Part shown: one piece after another, positions 20,627 through 27,823 of the stretch
How the letters are laid out: each line of letters opens with the position of its first letter
Numbering within the stretch: position 1 is the first letter of the stretch
From: Peteryoungia wuzhouensis
Lineage (GTDB): Bacteria > Pseudomonadota > Alphaproteobacteria > Rhizobiales > Rhizobiaceae
Length of the DNA stretch: 64,000 nt
Direction: 5' to 3'
Assembly (NCBI RefSeq): GCF_003205195.1
Contig: NZ_QJRY01000005.1
Coordinates: 334,276-398,275, forward strand
Position numbers and translations under genes: made by a program
Notes under the pieces: generated by a model
Databases searched by the model: none
What the model was told of the DNA's origin: nothing
The model's input: the letters and a program-made list of their open reading frames with translations, nothing else

Positions 20627-21727
20627 TCACGGCTTGTTGGGTGAAAACAACGAGGACCAGTTGGCGATGAAGCGGTCACGAGTCGCCTGATCCTGGGCGG
20701 CAAGCAGGGCTGGCCCAATGCGGATCGGTCTGCCTATGCCGGATTCGATCAGTGACATCGGCCCGTCGACATCGGGCGGCAAAGGCGTGCCTTCGGAGAA
20801 GAAGAAGGCCTTCTCCCGCGCCACCTTCTGCCCGCGCTGCGACAGAAGATAATCGAGGAAGCGTTTGGCGAGGTCCGGGTTTGGCGCAAGTTCCGGAATC
20901 AGTGCGCCGCGCGACAGGATCAGGGCATAATCCCGCGGGATCACCACCCGCAGGTCCGCATTGCGGCGCGATGCGGCATAGGCATAGGAGCCAAGCACGT
21001 TGTAGGCGATGCGCAGCCGGCCATTGGCGATCTCGCCCAGCACCTCGCTGTTGCAGCAGCGGGTGACGACGTCGGCGCGGCTGAAGCTTTCGAGCAGCCG
21101 GCCATAGGTCGTGGGCGCCTGGAGCGCATCGTGAAAGGCCAGCAGGTATCCGATCCCGGAGGCACGCACGTCATACGTGCCGATCCGGTTTCGATAGACA
21201 TCCGGCTTGGCGCGCAGGAGCTCGGCGATCTCGACATGCGAACGCGGCACGTCTTCCGGCGGCACGCGCTTGCCGTCATAGACGATCACGGCGGGTTCGA
21301 AGGTGAAGCCGAACACCTCGTCGCGCCAGTTGGCCCAGTCGGCCACGCGCTCGGTCTCCGGTGAGCGATGGTCCTGCGCACAGCCGTCGTTGGCGAGCTT
21401 CACGAGCTGGTCAACCGAAGACGAGAGCAAAAGGTCGCCATAGGGTGTGCGGCTGAGGCAGGCATTCTCCGCCTCGCGGAAGAGGTCATTGGTGACATAA
21501 TCGTTGAACTCGACGGTCACTTCCGGCGCGATCTGCTGGAAATCCAGGATCAGCGGCTTCATCGCATCGACATCCGTCGCCCCATTGATCACAAGGCGCA
21601 CCTGCTCCGTGGCAATCGCTGGAAAGACCGTCTGTTCGCCCTCCAGCGCGAAAGCCGGCAATGCCCGAGCGGCAAGCAGGCTTGCGCCGAGCAGCAGCAC
21701 CGATCTGAGTGCGTAACGGGCGATCAT
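20627..21727 (-). CDS. Periplasmic type-2 substrate-binding protein encoded with tctDE
   Basis: Exported binding protein of 366 residues with a signal peptide (MIARYALRSVLLLGASLLAARALPAFA broken at about residue 27). It has the overall pattern of ABC-type family 6/11 binding proteins (VRLVINGATDVDAMKPLILDFQQIAPEVTVEFND; later RFLDYLLSQRGQKVA). It is not a TctC paralog. Its start overlaps the stop of the tctE-like kinase by four bases, and AAGGAGGGGG precedes it, so it is the third gene of a response regulator-kinase-binding protein operon. No ABC permease or ATPase lies nearby, which suggests a sensory accessory role rather than transport. That role is an inference. Confidence 0.8.
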   Translation of the reverse strand: MIARYALRSVLLLGASLLAARALPAFALEGEQTVFPAIATEQVRLVINGATDVDAMKPLILDFQQIAPEVTVEFNDYVTNDLFREAENACLSRTPYGDLLLSSSVDQLVKLANDGCAQDHRSPETERVADWANWRDEVFGFTFEPAVIVYDGKRVPPEDVPRSHVEIAELLRAKPDVYRNRIGTYDVRASGIGYLLAFHDALQAPTTYGRLLESFSRADVVTRCCNSEVLGEIANGRLRIAYNVLGSYAYAASRRNADLRVVIPRDYALILSRGALIPELAPNPDLAKRFLDYLLSQRGQKVAREKAFFFSEGTPLPPDVDGPMSLIESGIGRPIRIGPALLAAQDQATRDRFIANWSSLFSPNKP

Positions 21728-23115
21728 GCCCCCTCCTTCCGCATCAACGGCAGTTCGAGCACGACGGTAAAGCCGCGTTGCGGGGTTTTCTCGCGGAAGG
21801 AGAGGGCGCCCTTCAGCGCGCCGGCGACCTCCGAAGCGATGGCGAAACCGAGGCCGGAACTGCCTTCGCCCGATTTCGACGAGACGAAGCGCTGCGTGAC
21901 ATGTGACCAATCGGCCTGCGGGATGCCGGGGCCGTCGTCCTCGACCTCGACCAGGCCGAAGTCGCCGCGTCTGACCACCCGGACTTCCAGCTTCGACAGC
22001 GTACCGTGCCGCAACGAATTGTCGATGATGTTGACGATGGCCTCGCGCAGGCTCAAGCCATCACCGAGAATGGTCAGTGTCTCGTCGGGCGCCTCGAAGG
22101 AGACAACCGTATCCGGATCGATGGTGATCGGTACTGCTGCGCGAAACGCCTTGCGGGCGACATCGGTCAGGTCGAGCGGGGATAGCTGGGCGGAATCGAA
22201 GCGGTGGATGACCATGGCATGGTTGAGCAGCTGCGTGGTGAACCGCGCGAGCTCGTTGGTGCGGTCGCGCACGCGGCTTAAGTGACGGCGGTTGCTTTCC
22301 GACAGGGCGTCCTCGTCGATCAGGCTCACTTGCGCCGAGAGTGCCGTCAAAGGTGTCCGGATCTGGTGAGCGCTGTCGGCGATGAAGCGCTGCAGCAGCT
22401 TCAGCCGCTCGTCGAGGCGGCGCATGAAGTGGTTGATGGAATCGACGAAAGGCACGAGTTCGCGGGGTACATCGACGGCAAGCGGCGTGAGATCCTGGGA
22501 GTCCCGCCGACGCAAGGTGTCGCCCAGCGCATCGAGCGGCCGCAGAGAGTAACGAACCGCGAGCACCGTCCCGGCAAGCGCCAGCAGGCTCATGATCGTC
22601 ACGAGGATCAAGGCGCGAGAGGTGAGTTCCGTCGTCAGGGCCTGGCGCGCTTCCGTGGTCTGGGCGATCAGCACATGGACCCAGCCTCCGACACTAGGGT
22701 CGGAGATCGCCCGGCTGGTCTGAACGAGGCGGACCGGCTGGTTGCGGTAGCTTCCCGTCTCGAACAACGGGCTGTTGAGTGCATGGTCCTTGTCGGTGCT
22801 CGCGGAAAGATCGTCGTAACCTGTCAGGGTGCTGCCGTCGGGCGCGATCACCCGGTAGAAGATGCGATCGCGCGGGGCGAGGCCCAGCAGTTCGAAGGCG
22901 CTGGGGGGCAGGTTGACGGCAATCTTCCCGTCCTCGACCACAAGGCTGTCCAGGATCTGGATCGCCGCCCCTTGCAGCAACCGGTCATAGGCTTCGTCGG
23001 CGGCTGCCCTGGCGTAAAACCATGCGGCCGTCATCAGCACCGCCGCTCCACCGGCGAGGACCACCGCAACGCGCAGAACGAGGCGGGAGAAGAGGGACGG
23101 CTTAGTCCTCTGCAT
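21724..23115 (-). CDS. tctE: TctE-like sensor histidine kinase
   Basis: Inner-membrane histidine kinase of 463 residues. The two membrane helices are near residues 12-34 and 168-190, with a periplasmic sensor of about 130 residues between them. A HAMP linker follows, then the H-box FIADSAHQIRTPLTAL with phospho-acceptor H250, the N-box NIIDNSLRHG, and G-boxes DDGPGIP and GSSGLGFAIA. The periplasmic part resembles the TctE N-terminal domain that responds to tricarboxylates. It overlaps the response regulator gene by 14 bases. The divergent tctCBA transporter is the probable target system. Confidence 0.88.
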   Translation of the reverse strand: MQRTKPSLFSRLVLRVAVVLAGGAAVLMTAAWFYARAAADEAYDRLLQGAAIQILDSLVVEDGKIAVNLPPSAFELLGLAPRDRIFYRVIAPDGSTLTGYDDLSASTDKDHALNSPLFETGSYRNQPVRLVQTSRAISDPSVGGWVHVLIAQTTEARQALTTELTSRALILVTIMSLLALAGTVLAVRYSLRPLDALGDTLRRRDSQDLTPLAVDVPRELVPFVDSINHFMRRLDERLKLLQRFIADSAHQIRTPLTALSAQVSLIDEDALSESNRRHLSRVRDRTNELARFTTQLLNHAMVIHRFDSAQLSPLDLTDVARKAFRAAVPITIDPDTVVSFEAPDETLTILGDGLSLREAIVNIIDNSLRHGTLSKLEVRVVRRGDFGLVEVEDDGPGIPQADWSHVTQRFVSSKSGEGSSGLGFAIASEVAGALKGALSFREKTPQRGFTVVLELPLMRKEGA

Positions 23116-23779
23116 CGGACACCAGCTGATAGCCCAAACCCCGGACGGTCACGATCCGGGCCTTGGCCCCCTCGAGTTTCTTGCGCAGGCGGCCGACATA
23201 AAGTTCGATGGCGTTGGGGCCAGCCGCCTCCTCGAAACCGAACAGCTGGTCGAGAAGCTGCTCTTTGCTGAAAACGCGTCCCGGCCGGCTTGCAAGGATT
23301 TCGAGCAGGGTCATTTCGCGGCGTTTCAATTGCACCTCGCGCTTGCCGACGCGGACCGAGCGCTGCGAGCGGTCGAGCAGCACATCGCCGCAGACAATGA
23401 CATTGGTCGCCTCTCCACCGCTGCTGCGGCGCATCAACACGCGTGCACGCGCCTCCAGTTCGCGGAAGTCGAAGGGTTTGACGAGGTAGTCGTCGGCGCC
23501 CAGATCAAGCGCACCGACCCGGTCGTCGATTTCCGAGCGCGCTGTCAGGACCAGCACGGGCACCGGGTTCTTGTTCTGCCGAAGTCCCTTCAGGATCGAG
23601 AAACCGTCGAGCCCCGGCAGCATGACGTCGAGAATGACCAGATCGTATTCGGTGAAATCGAGGATCTCCGCGGCGGCATGGCCGTCCGTCTGCCAGTCGA
23701 CCGTGTGACCGATGGTTTCAAAGCGGCGGCTGATTGCCTCGCCGACGTCGAGCGTGTCTTCCACGAGCAGGATGCGCAT
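23102..23779 (-). CDS. tctD: TctD-like OmpR-family response regulator
   Basis: Response regulator of 225 residues. The receiver has acidic residues E7 and D8, phospho-acceptor D51 (LVILDVMLPGLDG) and the lysine in DDYLVKPF. The C-terminal winged helix (FSKEQLLDQLFGF ... NAIELYVGRLRKKLEGAKARIVTVRGLGYQL) is of the OmpR type. It is the first gene of its operon, divergent from tctC. A tandem direct repeat in the shared upstream region is a candidate binding site. Confidence 0.9.
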   Translation of the reverse strand: MRILLVEDTLDVGEAISRRFETIGHTVDWQTDGHAAAEILDFTEYDLVILDVMLPGLDGFSILKGLRQNKNPVPVLVLTARSEIDDRVGALDLGADDYLVKPFDFRELEARARVLMRRSSGGEATNVIVCGDVLLDRSQRSVRVGKREVQLKRREMTLLEILASRPGRVFSKEQLLDQLFGFEEAAGPNAIELYVGRLRKKLEGAKARIVTVRGLGYQLVSDAED

Positions 23780-23848
23780 GGGCGGACGGTCGCATGTCTG
23801 CGGGCATCGATCAAGCGGTGGTCGGGGTGATCTTGCCGTTAACGGGTT

Positions 23849-23870
23849 TGACAGGATCGTGACAGGATTG
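23849..23870. promoter_or_regulatory. Tandem 11-base direct repeat, candidate TctD binding site
   Basis: TGACAGGATCG and TGACAGGATTG follow each other directly and match at 10 of 11 positions. An 11-base period is one helical turn, the usual spacing for tandem binding of OmpR-family regulators. The site lies 70 bases upstream of tctD and 166 bases upstream of tctC. Confidence 0.6.
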
Positions 23871-24035
23871 AGGCCTATCAATGTCCGGCCGGCATAGGGA
23901 GAGAGCTTACGCCGGCATTTGGGGAGGATCCCAACGCCATCGCCATCAGCAACACGCGGACGCACGTCCTGCGTGAACGCTATTTTCGTGGCCTGCGCTG
24001 GGATTGTCCGGGAACGCTGAGATATTCGGGAGAGA

Positions 24036-25013
24036 ATGATGATCCGCAACACGATGAAATTTCTGGCCGGTGCTGCCCTGATCGGCCTTGCTGCCGCGAC
24101 CTCCGCCATGGCCGAGCCGAGCAAGCCGGAATGCCTGGCGGGTGCCAAGCCCGGCGGCGGTTTCGACCTGACCTGCCGGCTCGCTGCCAATGCCCTGCTC
24201 GAAACCAAGCAGATCAAGCAGCCCATGGCCGTCACCTACATGGAAGGTGGTGTCGGCGCCGTGGCCTATAACCACGTCATCTCCAAGCGTGCCAGCGATC
24301 CGAACCTGATCACCGCCGCATCCTCGGGCTCGGCACTTCTGCTCGCTCAGGGCAAGTTCGGCCAGTATGACGAGAGTGCCGTGCGCTGGCTTGGTGCACT
24401 CGGTGCAGACTTCGGCGTGATCGTGGTCAATGCCGAATCGCCCTACAAGACGATGGCCGATCTCGTTGCCGCCTACAATGCCGACCCGACGACCTTTGCG
24501 ATCGCAGGCGGCGGCGCCGTCGGTTCGCAGGACTGGATGAAGGGCTCGCTGATCGCCAAGGCTGCGGAGCAGGATCCGAAGTCGATGCGTTACGTCGCGC
24601 TTGAAGGTGGTGGCGCCGTGTTGACCGCGCTCGAAGGCGGCCATGTGCAGGTCGGCTCCGGCGACGCTGCCGAAATGGGCAAGCATCACCTCGCAGGCAA
24701 GGTCCGCATCCTCGCCGTCATGTCGCCTGAGCGCCTGCCGGGTGAACTCAAGGACATTCCGACCGCCAAGGAACAGGGCTTTGACCTCGAATGGCCCGTC
24801 TGGCGTGGCTTCTATGTCGGCAAGGACGTGTCCGACGCCGACTACGACTGGTGGGTCAAGGCGTTCGACGCCATGAGCAAGACGCCGGAATTCGCCAAGG
24901 AACGCGAGTCGCGTGGCCTTTTCGAATTCACCTTGCTCGGCAAGGACTTCGATGACCGCGTCAAGAGCGACGTCGCCAAGTTCAAGATCCTGGCCAAAGA
25001 AGCCGGCTTCTGA
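24036..25013 (+). CDS. tctC: Tripartite tricarboxylate transporter, substrate-binding protein
   Basis: Periplasmic TctC-family binding protein of 325 residues. A signal peptide with a hydrophobic core FLAGAALIGLAAATSAMA ends near residue 26. The family features are the N-terminal PGGGFDLTCR loop, the central TFAIAGGGAVGSQDW and GDAAEM in the ligand cleft. It delivers citrate or another carboxylate to TctBA. GGGAGA precedes the ATG ATG start. It is the first gene of tctCBA. Homologs bind diverse carboxylates, so citrate is a guess. Confidence 0.9.
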   Translation: MMIRNTMKFLAGAALIGLAAATSAMAEPSKPECLAGAKPGGGFDLTCRLAANALLETKQIKQPMAVTYMEGGVGAVAYNHVISKRASDPNLITAASSGSALLLAQGKFGQYDESAVRWLGALGADFGVIVVNAESPYKTMADLVAAYNADPTTFAIAGGGAVGSQDWMKGSLIAKAAEQDPKSMRYVALEGGGAVLTALEGGHVQVGSGDAAEMGKHHLAGKVRILAVMSPERLPGELKDIPTAKEQGFDLEWPVWRGFYVGKDVSDADYDWWVKAFDAMSKTPEFAKERESRGLFEFTLLGKDFDDRVKSDVAKFKILAKEAGF

Positions 25014-25181
25014 TCCGGCGGGCGATGCGGCCCCTGATGGTCGCATCGCCCCATCCGCGCGGAGCGTGTGCGCGGAACTGCACCTTCAACACACGCCACG
25101 GCCGCGGCTGAAGGCGTCATGACCTTGGGTGATCGCGGCGCTTCGATGTGGCCGCCGATCCGAATGCGGGGAAACACTAAA

Positions 25182-25640
25182 ATGTCGGAAAACACGAGAA
25201 CCCACCAGCTCATCGGCCGCATCAGCGCGCTGGTCCTGCTTTTGCTCGCCATTGCCTATGGCATCGGCGGCAGCATGATCGAATATGCCTTTTCGTCGGA
25301 TCCGCTCGGGCCACGTTTCGTGCCTGTCATGCTGGCCATTCTGCTCGGCCTGTTCACCTTGTTCTACCTCAAGTTTCCTGGATCGGCGGAAGACTTCCCG
25401 ACCGGAAACGCGCTGGTTCGGGTGCTCGCCGTGCCGGCCACGCTCATCGTCTGCGTGGCGCTCATGGAGCCGCTCGGCTTCGCCATCTCGATCTTCCTTC
25501 TGACGACCGTGACCGGCTGGATCTTCGGCGCTTCACCCAAGCTGTCGCTGATCGGTGGTGTCGTTCATGCCGCCCTCTGGTGGTTCATCTTCTCCTTCTT
25601 GCTCGAGGTCTACCTGCCGACCGGCGCCATCTTCGGCTGA
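25182..25640 (+). CDS. tctB: Tripartite tricarboxylate transporter, small membrane subunit
   Basis: TctB-family protein of 152 residues with four hydrophobic helices and the family motif SSDPLGPRFVPVMLAILLGL. It is the small subunit of the secondary, ion-driven carboxylate transporter in the inner membrane. The ATG at 25182 follows GGGGAAA and fits the family; an earlier in-frame start would add 38 non-hydrophobic residues. The 168-base gap after tctC is relatively long but no terminator is seen there. Confidence 0.87.
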   Translation: MSENTRTHQLIGRISALVLLLLAIAYGIGGSMIEYAFSSDPLGPRFVPVMLAILLGLFTLFYLKFPGSAEDFPTGNALVRVLAVPATLIVCVALMEPLGFAISIFLLTTVTGWIFGASPKLSLIGGVVHAALWWFIFSFLLEVYLPTGAIFG

Positions 25641-25669
25641 CCGTCGCCAGGACCTGAAAGGATAATTTC

Positions 25670-27190
25670 ATGAGCTTCGAATATCTCTGGCACGGCTTCG
25701 GCGTTGCCCTCACGGGGCAGAACCTGCTGATCGGCTTCATCGGCTGTTTCATCGGCACGCTGGTCGGCGCCCTTCCTGCCATCGGCCCGATCAACGGCAT
25801 CGCCCTCCTGATGCCCATCGCCTATTCCATGGGGCTTCCCGCCGAAAGCACGATGATCTTGCTTGCCTCGGTCTATTGCGGGGCGGAATATGGTGGCCGT
25901 ATCTCCTCCATCCTGCTCAACGTGCCCGGTGATGCCGGTGCCGTCATGACGGCGATGGACGGTTATCCCATGGCCAAGCAGGGCCGCGCTGGCGAAGCAC
26001 TCGCCTTGTCGGGCATCGCCTCCTTCATCGGGGGTATCATCGGCGTCATCGGTCTTGCCTTCTTCGCGCCGCTGCTCTCGGGCCTTGCGATCGGCTTCGG
26101 CCCCGCCGAATACTTCGTGCTGATGGTGTTTGCCTTCGCCACTCTCGGCTCGATGGTCGGTTCGCAGCCCACCAAGACTCTGATCGGCTGCGTGCTCGGC
26201 CTGATGCTGGCGACCGTCGGACTGGATGCCACTTCGGGTGCCTATCGCTTCACCTTCAACGAGCCGGAACTCGGCGACGGCATTGAGTTCGTGACGCTGG
26301 TCATCGGTCTCTTCTCGATCTCAGAAGCGATGCTGATCCTCGAGCATCAGACCAAGGGCGTCACCGTGATCCGCGAACTCGGTCGCATGACCGCTCGCAT
26401 GTCGGACGTCGTAAAGAGCATGGGCGCCACCCTGCGCGGCTCGCTGATCGGCTTCATCGTCGGCGTTCTGCCGGGTACCGGTGCCTCGGTCTCCAGTGCC
26501 GTCTCCTACACGACTGAAAAGCGGATTTCCGATACTGAAGGCACCTTCGGCCATGGCGACGTTCGTGGTCTGGCAGCACCGGAAGCCGCCAACAATGCAA
26601 CCGCGGCCGGCGCCTTCGTGCCCATGCTGACGCTCGGCGTGCCCGGTTCCGGCACCACGGCGGTCATGCTCGGTGCGCTGATGCTCTACAACATCCAGCC
26701 CGGCCCGATGCTGCTCGTCGAGCGCCCGGAAATCGTCGGCGGTCTCGTCGCCTCGCTGTTTGTCGGCAACTTCATCCTGCTCGCGCTCAACCTGCCGCTG
26801 GTCAACATCTTTGCCCGCGTGCTGACCATGCCGAACTGGATCCTCGTGCCCGGCATCCTCGTGCTTTCGGTCATCGGCGTCTATTCCACCCATGCCTCCA
26901 TCTTCGCCATCTATCTGATGCTGGCGATCGGCATTGCCGGCTGGCTCTTGCGCAAGGCAGGCTTCGACATGGCGCCGATCATTCTCGGCTTCGTTCTGGG
27001 CAAGGTGATGGAAGTGAACCTGCGCAATGCGCTGGCGATCAGCGGTGGAGACATCTCCATCCTGTTCCAGAGCAAAATCTCGCTCATTCTGTGGGTGCTT
27101 GCCATTGCGGTTGCGGTTCTGCCAGTTCTCCTCGGCTGGCGGGCAAAGCGCCGCCGTGCACTGGCTGCTGCCGAAGCGTCGGCCCAGTAA
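25670..27190 (+). CDS. tctA: Tripartite tricarboxylate transporter, large membrane subunit
   Basis: TctA-family permease of 506 residues with about 11-12 membrane helices. The family signature lies in GALPAIGPINGIALLMPIAY and in AEYGGRISSILLNVPGDAGAV, and GVPGSGTTAVMLGALMLYNIQPGP is the second repeat of the pore. AAAGGA precedes the ATG. It ends the tctCBA operon and is followed by two hairpins. With tctDE divergent, the whole region resembles the classical tctCBA/tctDE locus. Confidence 0.94.
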   Translation: MSFEYLWHGFGVALTGQNLLIGFIGCFIGTLVGALPAIGPINGIALLMPIAYSMGLPAESTMILLASVYCGAEYGGRISSILLNVPGDAGAVMTAMDGYPMAKQGRAGEALALSGIASFIGGIIGVIGLAFFAPLLSGLAIGFGPAEYFVLMVFAFATLGSMVGSQPTKTLIGCVLGLMLATVGLDATSGAYRFTFNEPELGDGIEFVTLVIGLFSISEAMLILEHQTKGVTVIRELGRMTARMSDVVKSMGATLRGSLIGFIVGVLPGTGASVSSAVSYTTEKRISDTEGTFGHGDVRGLAAPEAANNATAAGAFVPMLTLGVPGSGTTAVMLGALMLYNIQPGPMLLVERPEIVGGLVASLFVGNFILLALNLPLVNIFARVLTMPNWILVPGILVLSVIGVYSTHASIFAIYLMLAIGIAGWLLRKAGFDMAPIILGFVLGKVMEVNLRNALAISGGDISILFQSKISLILWVLAIAVAVLPVLLGWRAKRRRALAAAEASAQ

Positions 27191-27197
27191 ACACTCT

Positions 27198-27218
27198 GGC
27201 CGGCAGCGACTGCCGGCC
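27198..27218 (+). terminator. Hairpin after tctA
   Basis: Perfect 8-base stem GGCCGGCA/TGCCGGCC with a 5-base loop, starting 8 bases after the tctA stop. No T-run follows, so it may be an RNA-stabilising hairpin rather than an intrinsic terminator. Confidence 0.5.
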
Positions 27219-27241
27219 TCCTGCCGATCCTCCCAAGGGAA

Positions 27242-27273
27242 AACGCCGTGTTCTGCTTTGCAGACGCGGCGTT
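27242..27273. terminator. Shared terminator between tctA and the small convergent gene
   Basis: AACGCCG and CGGCGTT enclose an inner CTGC-TTT-GCAG hairpin. Read on the minus strand the stem is followed by TTTT, so it serves as the terminator of the small gene at 27294-27512. On the plus strand it lies behind tctA. Confidence 0.65.
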
Positions 27274-27293
27274 CATCGTTTCAAGTGGGCTGC

Positions 27294-27512
27294 TTATTCT
27301 CCGGCCTGCATCTGTCCGGCCATCTTTGCCGGAGGGGCCGACATGGCTTCCATCAGCGATTTCACGATCGCCGCGCGCAGAGCATAGGTGTTTGCCGTGG
27401 TCTTCTTGTGGTCCAGGCGCTGCGCCGCAACCACCAGATTGGCGCCTTGCTGCATGACGATCTCTTGCGCCCGTACCATGGCCCAGGTCTCGATTTCCAT
27501 TTGGTCAGTCAT
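27294..27512 (-). CDS. Small hypothetical protein (72 residues)
   Basis: Soluble protein of 72 residues, mostly helical by composition, beginning MTDQMEIETWAMVRAQEIV and ending with a Met, Ala and Pro rich tail. I do not recognise a family. Its being real is supported by the G/C third-position pattern, its isolated place between two convergent units, a possible GGGGTG ribosome site and a terminator-like hairpin with a T-run 20 bases after its stop. Confidence 0.55.
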   Translation of the reverse strand: MTDQMEIETWAMVRAQEIVMQQGANLVVAAQRLDHKKTTANTYALRAAIVKSLMEAMSAPPAKMAGQMQAGE

Positions 27513-27823
27513 GTCCGCACCCCAGCTAAGTCATTTAGCCCCGCTGCCGTCTCGAATCGGCTGCTAAATCAAGCATATTTGAATGAAATGAATTATTGAA
27601 GCGAAGCCCAAAAAAGATCAGGCACAACATGTCGGCGAGGGTTGCAAATTCCAGATCTGCTTATGTAGCAATTTCGCCTTTTGGGTGAGGTGTCATTTTT
27701 TGTGCACTTTACCTCTGGTCCGGTCAGCGATACGCGCGGGCGCTTGGATGCGTTCTTTGCGGAACAACCCGGGGATGCTGGCGTTACGCAGCGTCAATCA
27801 AAATTTCTCCCGAGGATGCCAGC
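27513..27823 (+). promoter_or_regulatory. treY upstream region with an EcfG-type general-stress promoter
   Basis: This stretch of 311 bases holds no gene. Its first 170 bases are AT-richer than the surroundings and carry the upstream region of the divergent small gene. GGAAC (27761-27765), 16 bases, then CGTT (27782-27785) match the GGAAC-N16/17-CGTT consensus of EcfG/RpoE2 promoters known in alphaproteobacteria. The -10 element lies about 40 bases before the treY ATG. Confidence 0.75.

Noticed and set aside
18013..20718. A 901-codon open frame on the minus strand across the chemoreceptor gene
   Set aside because: It mirrors the chemoreceptor codons, has no domain, and the plus strand shows a clear HAMP/MCP protein. 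Long antisense frames are expected in GC-rich DNA.
23848..23881. TTGACA with TATCAA as a sigma-70 promoter for tctC
   Set aside because: The spacing is 22 bases, far from 17, and TTGACA is part of the direct repeat.
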